A stretch of 53,431 nt of DNA from Lachnospiraceae bacterium (GCA_030526405.1 JAUNCZ010000017.1:1-53431); one strand, 5' to 3'; positions 7,456 to 16,305 are shown, counted from the stretch's first letter. Notes: generated by a model not told the origin, from the sequence alone. Numbers and translations are program-made.

Positions 7456-9333
7456 TTAATACTCATCATAATAATTGTCTTTGTCCACCACAGGGCTACC
7501 CTCTTTCACATGCTTTCCATAGGGGAATGCAATTCTGTCCTCTGGAAGAAGTCCCTCTTTGATTACCACATCACTGCCCCACATGGTGCCGCCGGTACGG
7601 ATATCCGCTCTCTTCAGTCTGTTGTTCTCATCAGCAATGAGACAATAGCTGCCCTGCTGGTCCTTTCTGATAAACATGGCGGGAAGTACAAAGTTCTCTC
7701 CTGACATCTCATCAGTGGACTCCCGCATCACCTCACAGCCCTCTCCTCTTCTCAGCTCCAGCTCCTCATCCAGTGCTGTTGCTGTTACAGAATAGTAGGT
7801 CACATTCTGGCCATAGCCCCTCCAGCTCTCTGATGGCTCCAGAGAGATACCGGAAATCTCTGCCATAAAGGAAGAAGAAGTCTCATAGGTGTTGACCTGC
7901 AGCATGTCCCCCAGCTGCATATCCTTAATATCGTATTCCGAAACCTCCACCGTAACGGTAAAGCCCCCTGTCCCCTTAATGGTGATCAGCGGTTCCCCGG
8001 TCTTGATCTCGCTGGGGTCCTTCACCTCGGTGATCACACCATCCATGGTGGCAAGAACCTTTCCATCTGTGGAGATCAGCTTATCCTCCTCCAGCTTCAG
8101 CTTTGCAGCCTTCAGATCCAGCTCCAGACTTTCCAGTTCCTTAGCTTTCTCCTTCACCATCTCCGCCAGCTCTTTTCTACTGTAGACATAGTCATCTCCC
8201 GTGCCGCTTACAGCCGGGTCAATATAGATGACCTCATCCCATTCTCCCTCTTCCGGCACCAGAGAAACAAAGGTTCCGTAATGCCTTACACTGGAATCAA
8301 GGGATACTGTACCGTCTCCGTTGAAGTTCACACCCTCACCCAGAATCCAGTCCTCATAGGGTCCCTGTTCTTCCCGGATCACCTGCTGTTCCTGCTCTGT
8401 CTTCTCAGCCTTCAGAAGAACGGTTCTTTTTTTCAGGGCCACCAGTTCAGCTGCATGTCCCTCATCTGCCTGGGCAGCCCCAGGGTCCTGGGGAGTTTCT
8501 GTGGAAGGCGGATTCTCCTCCGGCTCAGAGGGGGTTTCTCCCCCATCTGGAACATCGGGACCTGAGGGATCAGGATCCTGTCCCGGCACATCCGGATCCA
8601 CCGGTTCCGGTTCGTCCGGATCAGTAGGCCCAGGAGTTGGCTCAGGAGAATCCTCCTTCACATAGATAATCTTCGTTCCTGATGTGATGGTGGCGCCATC
8701 CACCAGAAAGCTTCCCATCTCAATATTTTCCTCATAGAGCTTAAACTCTGCAGTCCCATCGGTGTCATCCAGCTTCTGAAGAAATGCTGCCGTCACCTTT
8801 GTATCCGCTGTACAATAGTAGATTCCCTCCTTCTCAGAGGGCTTTGTTCCCTCATCAATCACAGAGAGAGTCTTCACCTTTTCTGCTGTGTGGTGGATCA
8901 CCTGCTCCACCGGCTCCGGCATTTCCTCAGAAGGATGCAGTGTCTGATACCGCTCCATCTCTGCCCTTGCCGATGCCATCTGCGCCTCCAACAGAGCGAT
9001 GGATGCCTCATCTCCCTGGATGGTAAGCAGCACAGACTCCTTATTGTACTTCATGAGACAATCGCCCTTTTTAACCTGTTTTCCCACCTTTGCCTGAACG
9101 GAGTCCACAAGGCTGCTGCCAAGACGTACCTCCTGCAGGGCAGAATCTGTCACCATTCCCCACATGGAGGTTTCATTTCCGAATTCATAGTAGCTGACAT
9201 TGGCCACAGGATACACAGAAACCGCTTTTCCCGATACTCTGTTTCTGGCATATACAATGCCTCCTCCTGCCGCTGCCGCCACCACTGCTGCCAGTGTTAT
9301 ACCTGCCGTAATGTGTTTTTTCTTCCTATTCAA
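7456..9333 (-). CDS. HlyD/MacA-type efflux adaptor with a Pro/Asp-rich insert
   Basis: This is a membrane-anchored adaptor of about 625 residues for the neighbouring MacB-like transporter. It has a basic start followed by a membrane anchor (residues about 8-28), a biotinyl-lipoyl-like half, a long helical hairpin rich in Glu/Lys, and a beta-barrel C-terminal part. Inserted before the second helical stretch is a segment of about 55 residues dominated by Pro, Asp, Glu and Gly, resembling a cell-wall-spanning linker. The open frame extends up to 9387, but the first 62 bases overlap the ATPase gene. TTG at 9333, preceded by AAGGTGA, or GTG at 9342, are more likely starts. It is the second adaptor in the operon and much longer than the first (391 residues). 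Confidence 0.85.
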   Translation of the reverse strand: MNRKKKHITAGITLAAVVAAAAGGGIVYARNRVSGKAVSVYPVANVSYYEFGNETSMWGMVTDSALQEVRLGSSLVDSVQAKVGKQVKKGDCLMKYNKESVLLTIQGDEASIALLEAQMASARAEMERYQTLHPSEEMPEPVEQVIHHTAEKVKTLSVIDEGTKPSEKEGIYYCTADTKVTAAFLQKLDDTDGTAEFKLYEENIEMGSFLVDGATITSGTKIIYVKEDSPEPTPGPTDPDEPEPVDPDVPGQDPDPSGPDVPDGGETPSEPEENPPSTETPQDPGAAQADEGHAAELVALKKRTVLLKAEKTEQEQQVIREEQGPYEDWILGEGVNFNGDGTVSLDSSVRHYGTFVSLVPEEGEWDEVIYIDPAVSGTGDDYVYSRKELAEMVKEKAKELESLELDLKAAKLKLEEDKLISTDGKVLATMDGVITEVKDPSEIKTGEPLITIKGTGGFTVTVEVSEYDIKDMQLGDMLQVNTYETSSSFMAEISGISLEPSESWRGYGQNVTYYSVTATALDEELELRRGEGCEVMRESTDEMSGENFVLPAMFIRKDQQGSYCLIADENNRLKRADIRTGGTMWGSDVVIKEGLLPEDRIAFPYGKHVKEGSPVVDKDNYYDEY

Positions 9334-10030
9334 GGAGCTCACCTTCTCCCTGTTCTGTATTTCCCTCTGAATACAGGCGTCCATCACGGATCAGCACCTG
9401 TCTGCCTGCTCTTGCAGCCACCTCCGGATCATGGGTGATCATCACAATGGTGACCCCCTGTCTGTTCAGTTCATCAAACATCTCCAGCACCTGATTGCCG
9501 GAGGCAGTATCCAGGGCACCGGTGGGCTCGTCCGCCAGAAGGAGCAGCGGATTCATCACCATGGCTCTGGCAATTGCAACTCTCTGTTTCTGACCGCCGG
9601 AAAGCTGCGTAGGGAGAAATGTCAGTCTGTCTCCCAGTCCCACTGCTTCAAGGGCTTTTGCCGCCCGTTCCAGACGCTCTTTTCTGTTCACTTTCCCATA
9701 CAGCATGGGGAGGGCAACATTTTCCAGGGCTGTTTCCCTGGGAAGAAGATTAAAATTCTGAAACACAAATCCTATGGTCCTGTTTCTGATCTCAGACAGC
9801 TGATCCTCCTGACAGCTTCCGATCTCCTGTCCATCCAGCATGAAACTGCCGGAGGTGGGAACATCCAGACAACCGATAATATTCATCAGCGTACTCTTTC
9901 CGGAACCGGAGGGGCCCATAATCGCCACATACTCCCCCTTTTCCACCTGTAGATTCACGTCAAAAAGAACAGGAACCGCATATTTTCCTTCCCCGTAGCT
10001 TTTACAGATATTCTGAAGATCAAGAATCAT
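9326..10030 (-). CDS. MacB-like ABC transporter ATP-binding protein
   Basis: This 234-residue ATPase is of the LolD/MacB class. Walker A is GPSGSGKST, the Q-loop lies in FVFQNFNLLPRETA, the signature is LSGGQKQRVAIARA, Walker B is LLLADEPTGALD, and the H-loop is in MITHDPEVA. It powers the MacB-type permease at 6190. The ATG at 10030 is chosen because AAGGAGG is seven bases upstream; the ATG two codons earlier is too close to that site, and the longer open frame begins inside the previous gene. It follows the first adaptor gene by 13 bases and overlaps the next adaptor's possible starts. Confidence 0.94.
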   Translation of the reverse strand: MILDLQNICKSYGEGKYAVPVLFDVNLQVEKGEYVAIMGPSGSGKSTLMNIIGCLDVPTSGSFMLDGQEIGSCQEDQLSEIRNRTIGFVFQNFNLLPRETALENVALPMLYGKVNRKERLERAAKALEAVGLGDRLTFLPTQLSGGQKQRVAIARAMVMNPLLLLADEPTGALDTASGNQVLEMFDELNRQGVTIVMITHDPEVAARAGRQVLIRDGRLYSEGNTEQGEGELLE

Positions 10031-10043
10031 ATGCATCCCTCCT

Positions 10044-11219
10044 TCAGCCCTCTGAGCCTGGATCCGCAAAGGAATTGGCTGTGGTTGCAGCCCCCTCTGT
10101 ACAGTCTCCGTTCTCCGGCCAGGCTACATAATCTGTTTCAGACAGTCCTGAGAGAATCTGAACCATTCCCTGATCAGGATATTCCTCTCCCAGTTCCACC
10201 GGGCGTTTCTCCAGCTTATCTCCCGGCTTATCCACCCCGTAGACAAAGATATTGCCGGTTTCATCATAGTTCAGATATCCGCAGGGGATTACAAGCCCCT
10301 CCATCTCACCCAGGAAGGGTTCAAGGGTAACGTGCTGCCCCAGCATCAGGCCATCTCTGGAGTCAATGGATACATAGAAGGAATACCTGGATGCCATCTC
10401 ACCCATGCCCGAATCCATCATATCGCTCTCCTCATCCTCCTGCTGTCTGTTTTCTATGGAGACAACCGTTCCCTTCCAGACTTTATCCGCATCCACTCTG
10501 GAGCGCACCAGCATCTCCAGACCCTCATAGATCACACCGATGCTCTGCTCAGAAAGAGTTCCCTTTACCCGGAAATCACCCTCTGCCACAATGGTGATAA
10601 AATCACCCTCTGGATCTGTAATAAGCTCCGGGTCCTCCACCTTCTCCAGGGTTCCGGCCATTGGGGACCGAACAGTGGCATTTTTTATGGATGCCTTCAT
10701 TCCGGCGATTTCAGCATCTGCTGCCTTCAGATCATATTCCGCCTGGGCAATGGAGGTCTGATTCTCCATAATCTGGGCATTCATTGTCATCCTGTCTGCG
10801 GAACTGAGATTTCCCTTGTTCAGCTGATCATTCAGCTGGGCAATCTGCTCATTTGCCGCAGCAATGGAGGAATTCAGTTTCTCCTTCTCCAGCTCCTTCT
10901 GGGCAATCTCCAGCTCTGTTTTTTGTGTATCATAGATAAAAAGAGCATCATTTTCGTTCACATGCTCTCCCTCTGAAACCAGTATCTCCTTCACTGTTTT
11001 TTCAGGATCCAGCTTCAGCTTTTTCTTTTTCTGAGTTTCCACTACACCACTGAAACGGTTGGAAATCCCTGCCTCCTCACCGCCAAGGGAAGCCACGGAG
11101 ATCACGGGAACTGCTGCCCCTGCAGATTCTCTGCTTCCTGACGATCTGGTGATTCCCCACGCTGCTGCTCCAAGAAGAACAGCTGCGATCAGAATCCCTG
11201 TTATGACCTTTTTCTTCAT
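10044..11219 (-). CDS. HlyD/MacA-type efflux adaptor (short form)
   Basis: This 391-residue membrane-fusion protein has a basic N-terminus followed by one anchor helix (residues about 5-25). Next come a lipoyl-like segment (KLKLDPEKTVKEILVSEGEHV), a coiled-coil hairpin from about 105 to 185, the second lipoyl half (ATVRSPMAGTLEKV) and a beta-barrel domain. It is the first structural gene of the efflux operon, six bases after the LysR gene, with AAAGGAG before its ATG. Together with the longer adaptor it gives the operon two adaptors for one ATPase-permease pair. Confidence 0.9.
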   Translation of the reverse strand: MKKKVITGILIAAVLLGAAAWGITRSSGSRESAGAAVPVISVASLGGEEAGISNRFSGVVETQKKKKLKLDPEKTVKEILVSEGEHVNENDALFIYDTQKTELEIAQKELEKEKLNSSIAAANEQIAQLNDQLNKGNLSSADRMTMNAQIMENQTSIAQAEYDLKAADAEIAGMKASIKNATVRSPMAGTLEKVEDPELITDPEGDFITIVAEGDFRVKGTLSEQSIGVIYEGLEMLVRSRVDADKVWKGTVVSIENRQQEDEESDMMDSGMGEMASRYSFYVSIDSRDGLMLGQHVTLEPFLGEMEGLVIPCGYLNYDETGNIFVYGVDKPGDKLEKRPVELGEEYPDQGMVQILSGLSETDYVAWPENGDCTEGAATTANSFADPGSEG

Positions 11220-11225
11220 GTGGAA

Positions 11226-12137
11226 CTACTCCTTTCTGAAAAGACCTGATTTTTTCTCCAGAAACTCTCTGAATATACCTGCTGTGGCGCTGATGGCATC
11301 GGAAAGCCATTTATCCCTGTGATGCAACAGCTGGATCCACAGATAACAGGGCTCCGTATCCACATCCAGACACACAATGCTGCCATCCTTGACAAAGGGA
11401 TGGATCACATATTCCGGAAGAAAAGAGATACCTGCATTATTCTGGATCAATGATGTGAGAAGCATCGTATTACCACTGGTAAGCTTCGGTTTGATCTCCA
11501 TGGATTCAGCCGCCAGGCGATCATCCAGAATCTTTCTGTAACTCATATTTTTCTCTGTCAGCAAAAATGGTTCCTCCAGAAGATCCTCCAGTGTAATCTG
11601 CTCCTGTCTGGCCAGGGGATTGGAGGGAGACGCAACAAAACGCACCTCAGTCTCCCTCTCACACAGAATTGTATATCCCCTATCGTAAATAGGAAAATCC
11701 AGTGTACATACCAGATCCACCTCATTGTGATCCAGAAGCCGGAACATCTCATGGGTATCTGCCTCAATGATCTCCAGTGTCACTTCCGGAAAACGGGCCT
11801 GCATCTCCATATAGATTTTCCCCACAAACCCAGAGCACAGAGAAGAAGCTGCCGCCAGTCTCACATGACCGGATACCTCTGTATTTCCGGATATATCCGT
11901 ATGAAATTGATGTAACGCGCCACGAATTCCATAGGCCGCCTTCAGGAATCTGTTGCCTGCATCTGTCAGCGCCACCGTCCTGTTGATGCGATCCAGCAAC
12001 ATCACACCCAGTTCAGCCTCCAGCTGACGAATCTGAAAGCTGATGGTGGACTGCGAATACCCCAGCCTTTCTGCTGCCTTTGTAAAACTCTGCAGCTCTG
12101 AAACAGCAATAAAAGTATTCAGAGTTTTTATATCCAT
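11226..12137 (-). CDS. LysR-family transcriptional regulator of the efflux operon
   Basis: This 303-residue regulator has an N-terminal winged helix-turn-helix (LNTFIAVSELQSFTKAAERLGYSQ region, residues about 4-62) and a periplasmic-binding-protein-like effector domain. The ATG at 12137 is chosen over an upstream TTG because AAGGAG sits eight bases before it. It is the first gene of the efflux operon and only six bases from the adaptor gene, so the regulator and its probable targets are co-transcribed. Most LysR genes are divergent from their targets, so this arrangement suggests autoregulation of the whole operon. The inducing ligand is unknown. Confidence 0.92.
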   Translation of the reverse strand: MDIKTLNTFIAVSELQSFTKAAERLGYSQSTISFQIRQLEAELGVMLLDRINRTVALTDAGNRFLKAAYGIRGALHQFHTDISGNTEVSGHVRLAAASSLCSGFVGKIYMEMQARFPEVTLEIIEADTHEMFRLLDHNEVDLVCTLDFPIYDRGYTILCERETEVRFVASPSNPLARQEQITLEDLLEEPFLLTEKNMSYRKILDDRLAAESMEIKPKLTSGNTMLLTSLIQNNAGISFLPEYVIHPFVKDGSIVCLDVDTEPCYLWIQLLHHRDKWLSDAISATAGIFREFLEKKSGLFRKE

Positions 12138-12165
12138 ATTCAACTCTCCTTAATCTATTTTTTCG

Positions 12166-12237
12166 ATTGAAATAAGCAAAACAATTAACTTTACAAATAC
12201 TTGGTTTTATTATATACTCATCCTATACGAAACACAA
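12166..12237 (-). promoter_or_regulatory. promoter and possible LysR site ahead of the efflux operon
   Basis: On the minus strand, TTGTGT (12232-12237) and TATAAT (12209-12214) are spaced by 17 bases. Downstream of the expected start, ATTG (12166-12169) and CAAT (12182-12185) form an interrupted palindrome that could be an operator for the LysR protein encoded just below. Confidence 0.6.
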
Positions 12238-12329
12238 CCGGATTAGCGGTAATTTTTCGTGATTATATCCAAAAAGAAATTTTTTGGCTATATAACCATT
12301 TTTTATAGTTTTACTCTTTCCACTGAAAG

Positions 12330-12366
12330 GACGCCTGAGATTCTCCACAACTCAGACGTCTTTTCT
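12330..12366 (+). terminator. terminator-like hairpin 1 upstream of PPK2
   Basis: Arms GACGcCTGAG and CTCAGaCGTC with an 11-base loop, then TTTTCTACTTTT. There is no known gene in front of it on this strand. Confidence 0.6.
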
Positions 12367-12441
12367 ACTTTTATTCTGGCCCTGTCAAGAACCGAATCCA
12401 CCTGACTTTTCAAAAATCCACCCTCATATTCCCCCGGAAAA

Positions 12442-12477
12442 ACCACTGACCCAAAATCCGGATTCAGTGGTTTTTTT
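12442..12477 (+). terminator. terminator hairpin 2 upstream of PPK2
   Basis: Perfect eight-base arms ACCACTGA and TCAGTGGT with a 14-base loop, followed by a run of T to 12477. It is a strong intrinsic terminator by eye, about 125 bases before the PPK2 start. Confidence 0.75.
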
Positions 12478-12601
12478 ACGACAAAAAATGCTATACTTAT
12501 GGTATCAGTTTATCAGTTCACAGTGGCAGATGCCGGGAATTCCTGACAGCAGGTATCCTGATCTGCTTCTGGGACATATCAAAAGATCGGAGGGGTACTA
12601 T

Positions 12602-14080
12602 ATGGGAAAAACAAAGGACACCAATACGCTCTCGCCGGAAAAACAGCGGAAACTCCGTCTGCGGGAGGAACGGATCCGATTGATGGAATACCAGAACAGG
12701 GCTGCAGAAGCAAAACTTCCTGTACTGGTACTGGTGGAGGGCTGGGCTGCTTCAGGAAAGGGCAGCCTGATCGGAAAAGCAATCCAGCAGCTGGATCCCC
12801 GTTTTTATCGGGTTGCCTCCCTTGAAGCAGTTCGTGAGGAGGACAGGCGCAAACCGTTCCTGTGGCGATATTTTACTGAAATTCCCGAAAACGGAAAATT
12901 TGTTTTCATGGATTCCGGTTGGTTTACCAATCTGGCCCAGGAGATTCTGGACAAAAAAACAGACAGGGACCTGCCGGAAAAGCACCTGAACAGCATTCTG
13001 TCCTTTGAGCGTCAGCTGGTGGATAACGGCTATCTGCTGATCAAATGCTTCCTGAACATCACCAGGGAGGAACAGACCAGGCGTCAGAAGGCTCTTCTGT
13101 CTGATCCGGACACTGCCTGGAGGGTTTCTGTTTCCGACCTGGAGCAGAACCATCGATACAGAGAGTATCAGGAGGTTTTCAACAGCTGCATCGCAAGAAC
13201 AGATAAAAGCTATGCCCCCTGGCATATCATTGACAGCAGCAGTAAGAAGGATGCGGAGCTGGCATTTCTGGAAATCCTGAATACAGAAATCCAGAAAGCT
13301 CTGGATCAGAGACCGGGAACCGATACTCCTCTTCTGAAGGATGAATTCCCCAAACTGGAACTTCCCCTTCTTTCCGATATCCCTCTGGATACCTGTTCTG
13401 TCACCAACGAAGACTATCGTTCCCAGCTGAAGAAGCTGCAAAAGGAGCTGCGATCTCTGCACAATCGACTGTACAGAAAGGGCATCCCGGTGGTGATCGC
13501 CTATGAGGGCTGGGATGCAGCGGGAAAGGGAGGAAATATCAAGCGTCTTTCCGCCTGTCTTGACCCCAGAGGCTACACGGTACACCCCATCGCCAGTCCC
13601 CTGCCCCCGGAGAAAAACCGTCACTATCTCTGGCGCTTCTATACCAGACTTCCCAGAACGGGACACATTGCTATCTTTGACCGCACCTGGTACGGCAGGG
13701 TCATGGTAGAACGTCTGGAGGGCTTCTGCTCAGAAAAAGACTGGCAGAGAGCTTATCTGGAGATCAACGAATTCGAAAGAGATCTCACAGACTGGGGGGC
13801 TGTGGTGATCAAATTCTGGGTGCAGATTGATAAGGATACACAGCTGCGCCGTTTCCAGGATCGCCAGAACACACCGGAAAAACAGTGGAAGATCACCGAT
13901 GAGGACTGGAGAAACAGAGAAAAATGGGATCTCTACGAGGTTGCGGTGAACGATATGCTGCAGAAGACAAACACTGCCGCTGCCCCCTGGCATATCCTGG
14001 AGTCTGTGGACAAGCAGTACGCCCGCATCAAGGCTCTGAAAATTGTGATTGCAGAACTGAAAAAGGCTTTACATGATTAG
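12602..14080 (+). CDS. two-domain polyphosphate kinase 2 (probable polyphosphate:AMP phosphotransferase)
   Basis: This 492-residue protein consists of two fused PPK2 modules, the class II layout, whose members phosphorylate AMP to ADP using polyphosphate. Module 1 has Walker A GWAASGKGS (47-55) and a lid/Walker B region reading MDSGWF (103-108). Module 2 has GWDAAGKGG (303-311) and FDRTWYGR (359-366). In module 1 the aspartate of Walker A and the Arg of the DR(S/T)WY motif are replaced, so it is probably inactive and module 2 catalytic. The same asymmetry is known for class II enzymes. The ATG at 12602 has GGAGGGG just upstream; the frame is open further back but overlaps a terminator. It would recover adenine nucleotides from polyphosphate in the cytoplasm. 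Confidence 0.88.
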   Translation: MGKTKDTNTLSPEKQRKLRLREERIRLMEYQNRAAEAKLPVLVLVEGWAASGKGSLIGKAIQQLDPRFYRVASLEAVREEDRRKPFLWRYFTEIPENGKFVFMDSGWFTNLAQEILDKKTDRDLPEKHLNSILSFERQLVDNGYLLIKCFLNITREEQTRRQKALLSDPDTAWRVSVSDLEQNHRYREYQEVFNSCIARTDKSYAPWHIIDSSSKKDAELAFLEILNTEIQKALDQRPGTDTPLLKDEFPKLELPLLSDIPLDTCSVTNEDYRSQLKKLQKELRSLHNRLYRKGIPVVIAYEGWDAAGKGGNIKRLSACLDPRGYTVHPIASPLPPEKNRHYLWRFYTRLPRTGHIAIFDRTWYGRVMVERLEGFCSEKDWQRAYLEINEFERDLTDWGAVVIKFWVQIDKDTQLRRFQDRQNTPEKQWKITDEDWRNREKWDLYEVAVNDMLQKTNTAAAPWHILESVDKQYARIKALKIVIAELKKALHD

Positions 14081-14182
14081 TTTACTGAAGCTGTGAAATC
14101 TGTTTGTATTCTTGTTATTTCAGGACATTAAAATCCATATTATTGACATGGAAAAGAAAAAATAAGAAGACTATAATGAAAA

Positions 14183-14227
14183 AGGTGCATCTGAACTGTT
14201 GCGATTCAGCAATTCGGATGCACCTTA
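14183..14227 (+). promoter_or_regulatory. long hairpin in the transketolase leader
   Basis: AAGGTGCATC (left arm) pairs with GATGCACCTT (right arm), with additional inner pairing GTTGC/GCAA. It lies about 55 bases before the transketolase start and just after a TATAAT at 14172. It lacks a T run on the plus strand but has one on the minus strand. It could stabilise the mRNA 5' end or be a minus-strand terminator. Confidence 0.45.
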
Positions 14228-14279
14228 GCTATGAGAAAAAAATCAAAGAAAACAGCATTTACGAAAGGGGATCAGTATT

Positions 14280-15107
14280 ATGCCTACCTGCAATCTGCCG
14301 AGCATCGCCAACGAGATCCGGCTGAACATTATTGAAACACTGCACGCTTCCGGTTCCGGTCATCCGGGCGGTTCTCTGTCCATCGCAGACATCCTTGCCT
14401 GCCTTTACTACAAAGAGATGAACATCGACCCTGCAAATCCGAAGATGCCGGAAAGAGACCGTTTTGTCCTCTCCAAGGGACATGCAGCTCCTGCCCTGTA
14501 TTCTGTTCTTGCCATGAAAGGCTTTTTCCCGAAGGAGGATCTTCTCACCCTCAGAAAGGTGGGCAGCTACCTGCAGGGTCATCCTGATATGAAGCATACC
14601 CCAGGTGTGGATATCTCCACCGGTTCCTTAGGACAGGGGATCTCCGCCGCAGTGGGAATGGCACTTTCTGCAAAACTCTCTGACGATTCCTACCGTGTCT
14701 ACACCATCACAGGTGACGGTGAGCTCCAGGAGGGTCAGGTATGGGAGGCAGCCATGTTCGCAGGATCTCACCAGCTGGACAATCTGGTGGTTTTTGTGGA
14801 CAACAACAATCTGCAGATCGACGGCACTGTGGCAGAGGTAAACTCACCTTATCCCATCGATGAAAAATTCCGGGCCTTCAACTTCCATGTGATCCTTCTT
14901 GAAAACGGAAATGATACCGCTGCCATCAGCGCAGCTCTGGAGGAAGCAAGAAGTGTCAAAGGCAAACCAACCTGCATTATCTGCTGTACCACAAAAGGAA
15001 AAGGTGTTTCCTTCATGGAGAATCAGGTAGGCTGGCACGGAAAGGGAATGACCGAAGAACAGTATCAGCAGGCAAAAGAGGAACTTCAGAAAGCAGGTGA
15101 AGCATAA
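14280..15107 (+). CDS. transketolase, N-terminal (thiamine-diphosphate-binding) subunit
   Basis: This 275-residue subunit forms, with the next gene, a split transketolase moving two-carbon ketol units between sugar phosphates in the non-oxidative pentose phosphate pathway. The thiamine diphosphate/Mg site is GDGELQEGQVWEA with the later VDNNNLQIDG. Early motifs GSGHPGGSLS and SKGHAAPALY are typical of the family. AAAGGGG precedes the ATG. Its TAA overlaps the ATG of the C-terminal subunit (TAATG), which should keep the two subunits equimolar. Ribose-5-phosphate isomerase, which feeds the same pathway, is encoded about 7 kb away. Confidence 0.95.
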   Translation: MPTCNLPSIANEIRLNIIETLHASGSGHPGGSLSIADILACLYYKEMNIDPANPKMPERDRFVLSKGHAAPALYSVLAMKGFFPKEDLLTLRKVGSYLQGHPDMKHTPGVDISTGSLGQGISAAVGMALSAKLSDDSYRVYTITGDGELQEGQVWEAAMFAGSHQLDNLVVFVDNNNLQIDGTVAEVNSPYPIDEKFRAFNFHVILLENGNDTAAISAALEEARSVKGKPTCIICCTTKGKGVSFMENQVGWHGKGMTEEQYQQAKEELQKAGEA

Positions 15108-16048
15108 TGGCAGATGTAAAGAAAATCGCAACACGTGTAAGTCTCGGAAACGGGCTTACAGAGCTGGCAGCTGAGCATAAGGATTTCGTAGTTATGGATG
15201 CGGATGTTGCCATGGCAACCATGACCCACACATTCCGTTCCGCATATCCGGAGCGTCACATTGACTGCGGTATTGCCGAGGCGAATATGATGAGCATGGC
15301 TGCAGGAATCGCAACCACAGGAAAAGTACCCTTTGTATGTGCTTTCGCCATGTTTGTGGCAGGCCGCGCCTTTGAGCAGGTGAGAAACTCCATCGGTTAT
15401 CCTCATCTGAACGTAAAGATCTGCTCCACCCACGGAGGAATTTCCGCCGGGGAGGACGGCGCTTCCCATCAGTGCAACGAGGACCTGACTCTGATGCGTA
15501 CCATTCCAGGTATGACTGTCATCTGTCCTTCCGATGATATCGAGGCAAAGGCAGCACTGAAAGCCGCATATGAGATGGAAGGTCCTGTATACCTGCGCTT
15601 CGGAAGACAGCCGGTGGCAGTGATCAATGATACTCCCGATTACAGCTTCACCATCGGAAAGGGCCGCGTAATGCGAGAGGGCTCCGATGTGGCTCTCATT
15701 GCCTGCGGAATCATGGTGCATGAGGCTCTCTCTGCAGCAGAACTGCTGGCAGAAAAGGGCATTCAGGCAAGAGTCATCAACATGCCTACCATCAAACCTC
15801 TGGATGATGAACTGGTGCTGGCCGCAGCAAAGGACTGCAAAAAAATCGTTACCGTGGAGGAGCATTCCGTACTGGGCGCTCTGGGCAGCGCTGTCTGTGA
15901 GCTTCTTTCCGAAAAAATGCCAACTCCTGTAAAACGCATCGGTATGCAGGATTGCTTCGGTGAATCCGGTCCCGCTCTGGCTCTTCTTGAGAAATACGGT
16001 CTCTCCGGCAACAGAATTGCAGAAACCGTAGAAAACTGGCTGAAATAA
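15107..16048 (+). CDS. transketolase, C-terminal (pyrimidine-binding and transketolase_C) subunit
   Basis: This 313-residue partner of the preceding gene has the central pyrimidine-binding domain (VVMDADVAMATMTHTF and IDCGIAEANMMSMAAG, including the Glu that activates thiamine diphosphate, residues about 20-60). It ends in a transketolase_C domain (residues about 185-305). The start overlaps the stop of the first subunit. Split transketolases of this kind are common in Clostridia and archaea. A related 1-deoxyxylulose-5-phosphate synthase is excluded because that enzyme is a single long chain. Confidence 0.95.
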   Translation: MADVKKIATRVSLGNGLTELAAEHKDFVVMDADVAMATMTHTFRSAYPERHIDCGIAEANMMSMAAGIATTGKVPFVCAFAMFVAGRAFEQVRNSIGYPHLNVKICSTHGGISAGEDGASHQCNEDLTLMRTIPGMTVICPSDDIEAKAALKAAYEMEGPVYLRFGRQPVAVINDTPDYSFTIGKGRVMREGSDVALIACGIMVHEALSAAELLAEKGIQARVINMPTIKPLDDELVLAAAKDCKKIVTVEEHSVLGALGSAVCELLSEKMPTPVKRIGMQDCFGESGPALALLEKYGLSGNRIAETVENWLK

Positions 16049-16066
16049 GAAATCAAACCCCAGGGG

Positions 16067-16139
16067 CGCTCCCGCAGCGCCCCTTCCCAAATCGAGAGGT
16101 GTCGATTGTATTACAAACAGTAGATGCCTCTCTTTTTTT
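16067..16139 (+). terminator. two successive terminator hairpins after transketolase
   Basis: The first has arms GGGGCGC/GCGCCCC (16067-16084). The second has arms GAGAGG (16094-16099) and CCTCTC (16127-16132), followed by seven T. Confidence 0.85.
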
Positions 16140-16217
16140 GCGCCAGCAACGAATCAAAATCCTTGCCTGCGTAAGACCCTGGCCACTGCAGTGATCACTT
16201 TCATCCCCCCGGACGGG

Positions 16218-16247
16218 TTGCGGAATCCCCTCCCCAACAGGTATACT
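16218..16247 (+). promoter_or_regulatory. promoter of the 16306 LysR gene
   Basis: TTGCGG (16218-16223), an 18-base spacer and TATACT (16242-16247), about 60 bases before the ATG. Confidence 0.5.
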
Positions 16248-16305
16248 TAAATAGAAATATGTAATAAAAGAACACATACCAGAAAAATGAATCGGAGATA
16301 TTTTC

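Larger units (their letters stand above)
12238..12601 (+). other. intergenic region with two tandem plus-strand terminators
   Basis: No gene is visible before the PPK2 start. Hairpin one pairs GACGcCTGAG with CTCAGaCGTC (12330-12360) and is followed by TTTTCT. Hairpin two pairs ACCACTGA (12442-12449) with TCAGTGGT (12464-12471) and runs into seven T. Both read in the plus direction although no plus-strand gene lies upstream, so one or two short RNAs are possible. A short inverted repeat CCAAAAA/TTTTTTGG lies near 12270-12288. Confidence 0.5.

Noticed and set aside
14143..14177. TTGACA plus TATAAT as a perfect promoter before transketolase
   Set aside because: The boxes are 23 bases apart, too far for one sigma factor contact. 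TATAAT alone may still act with another -35.
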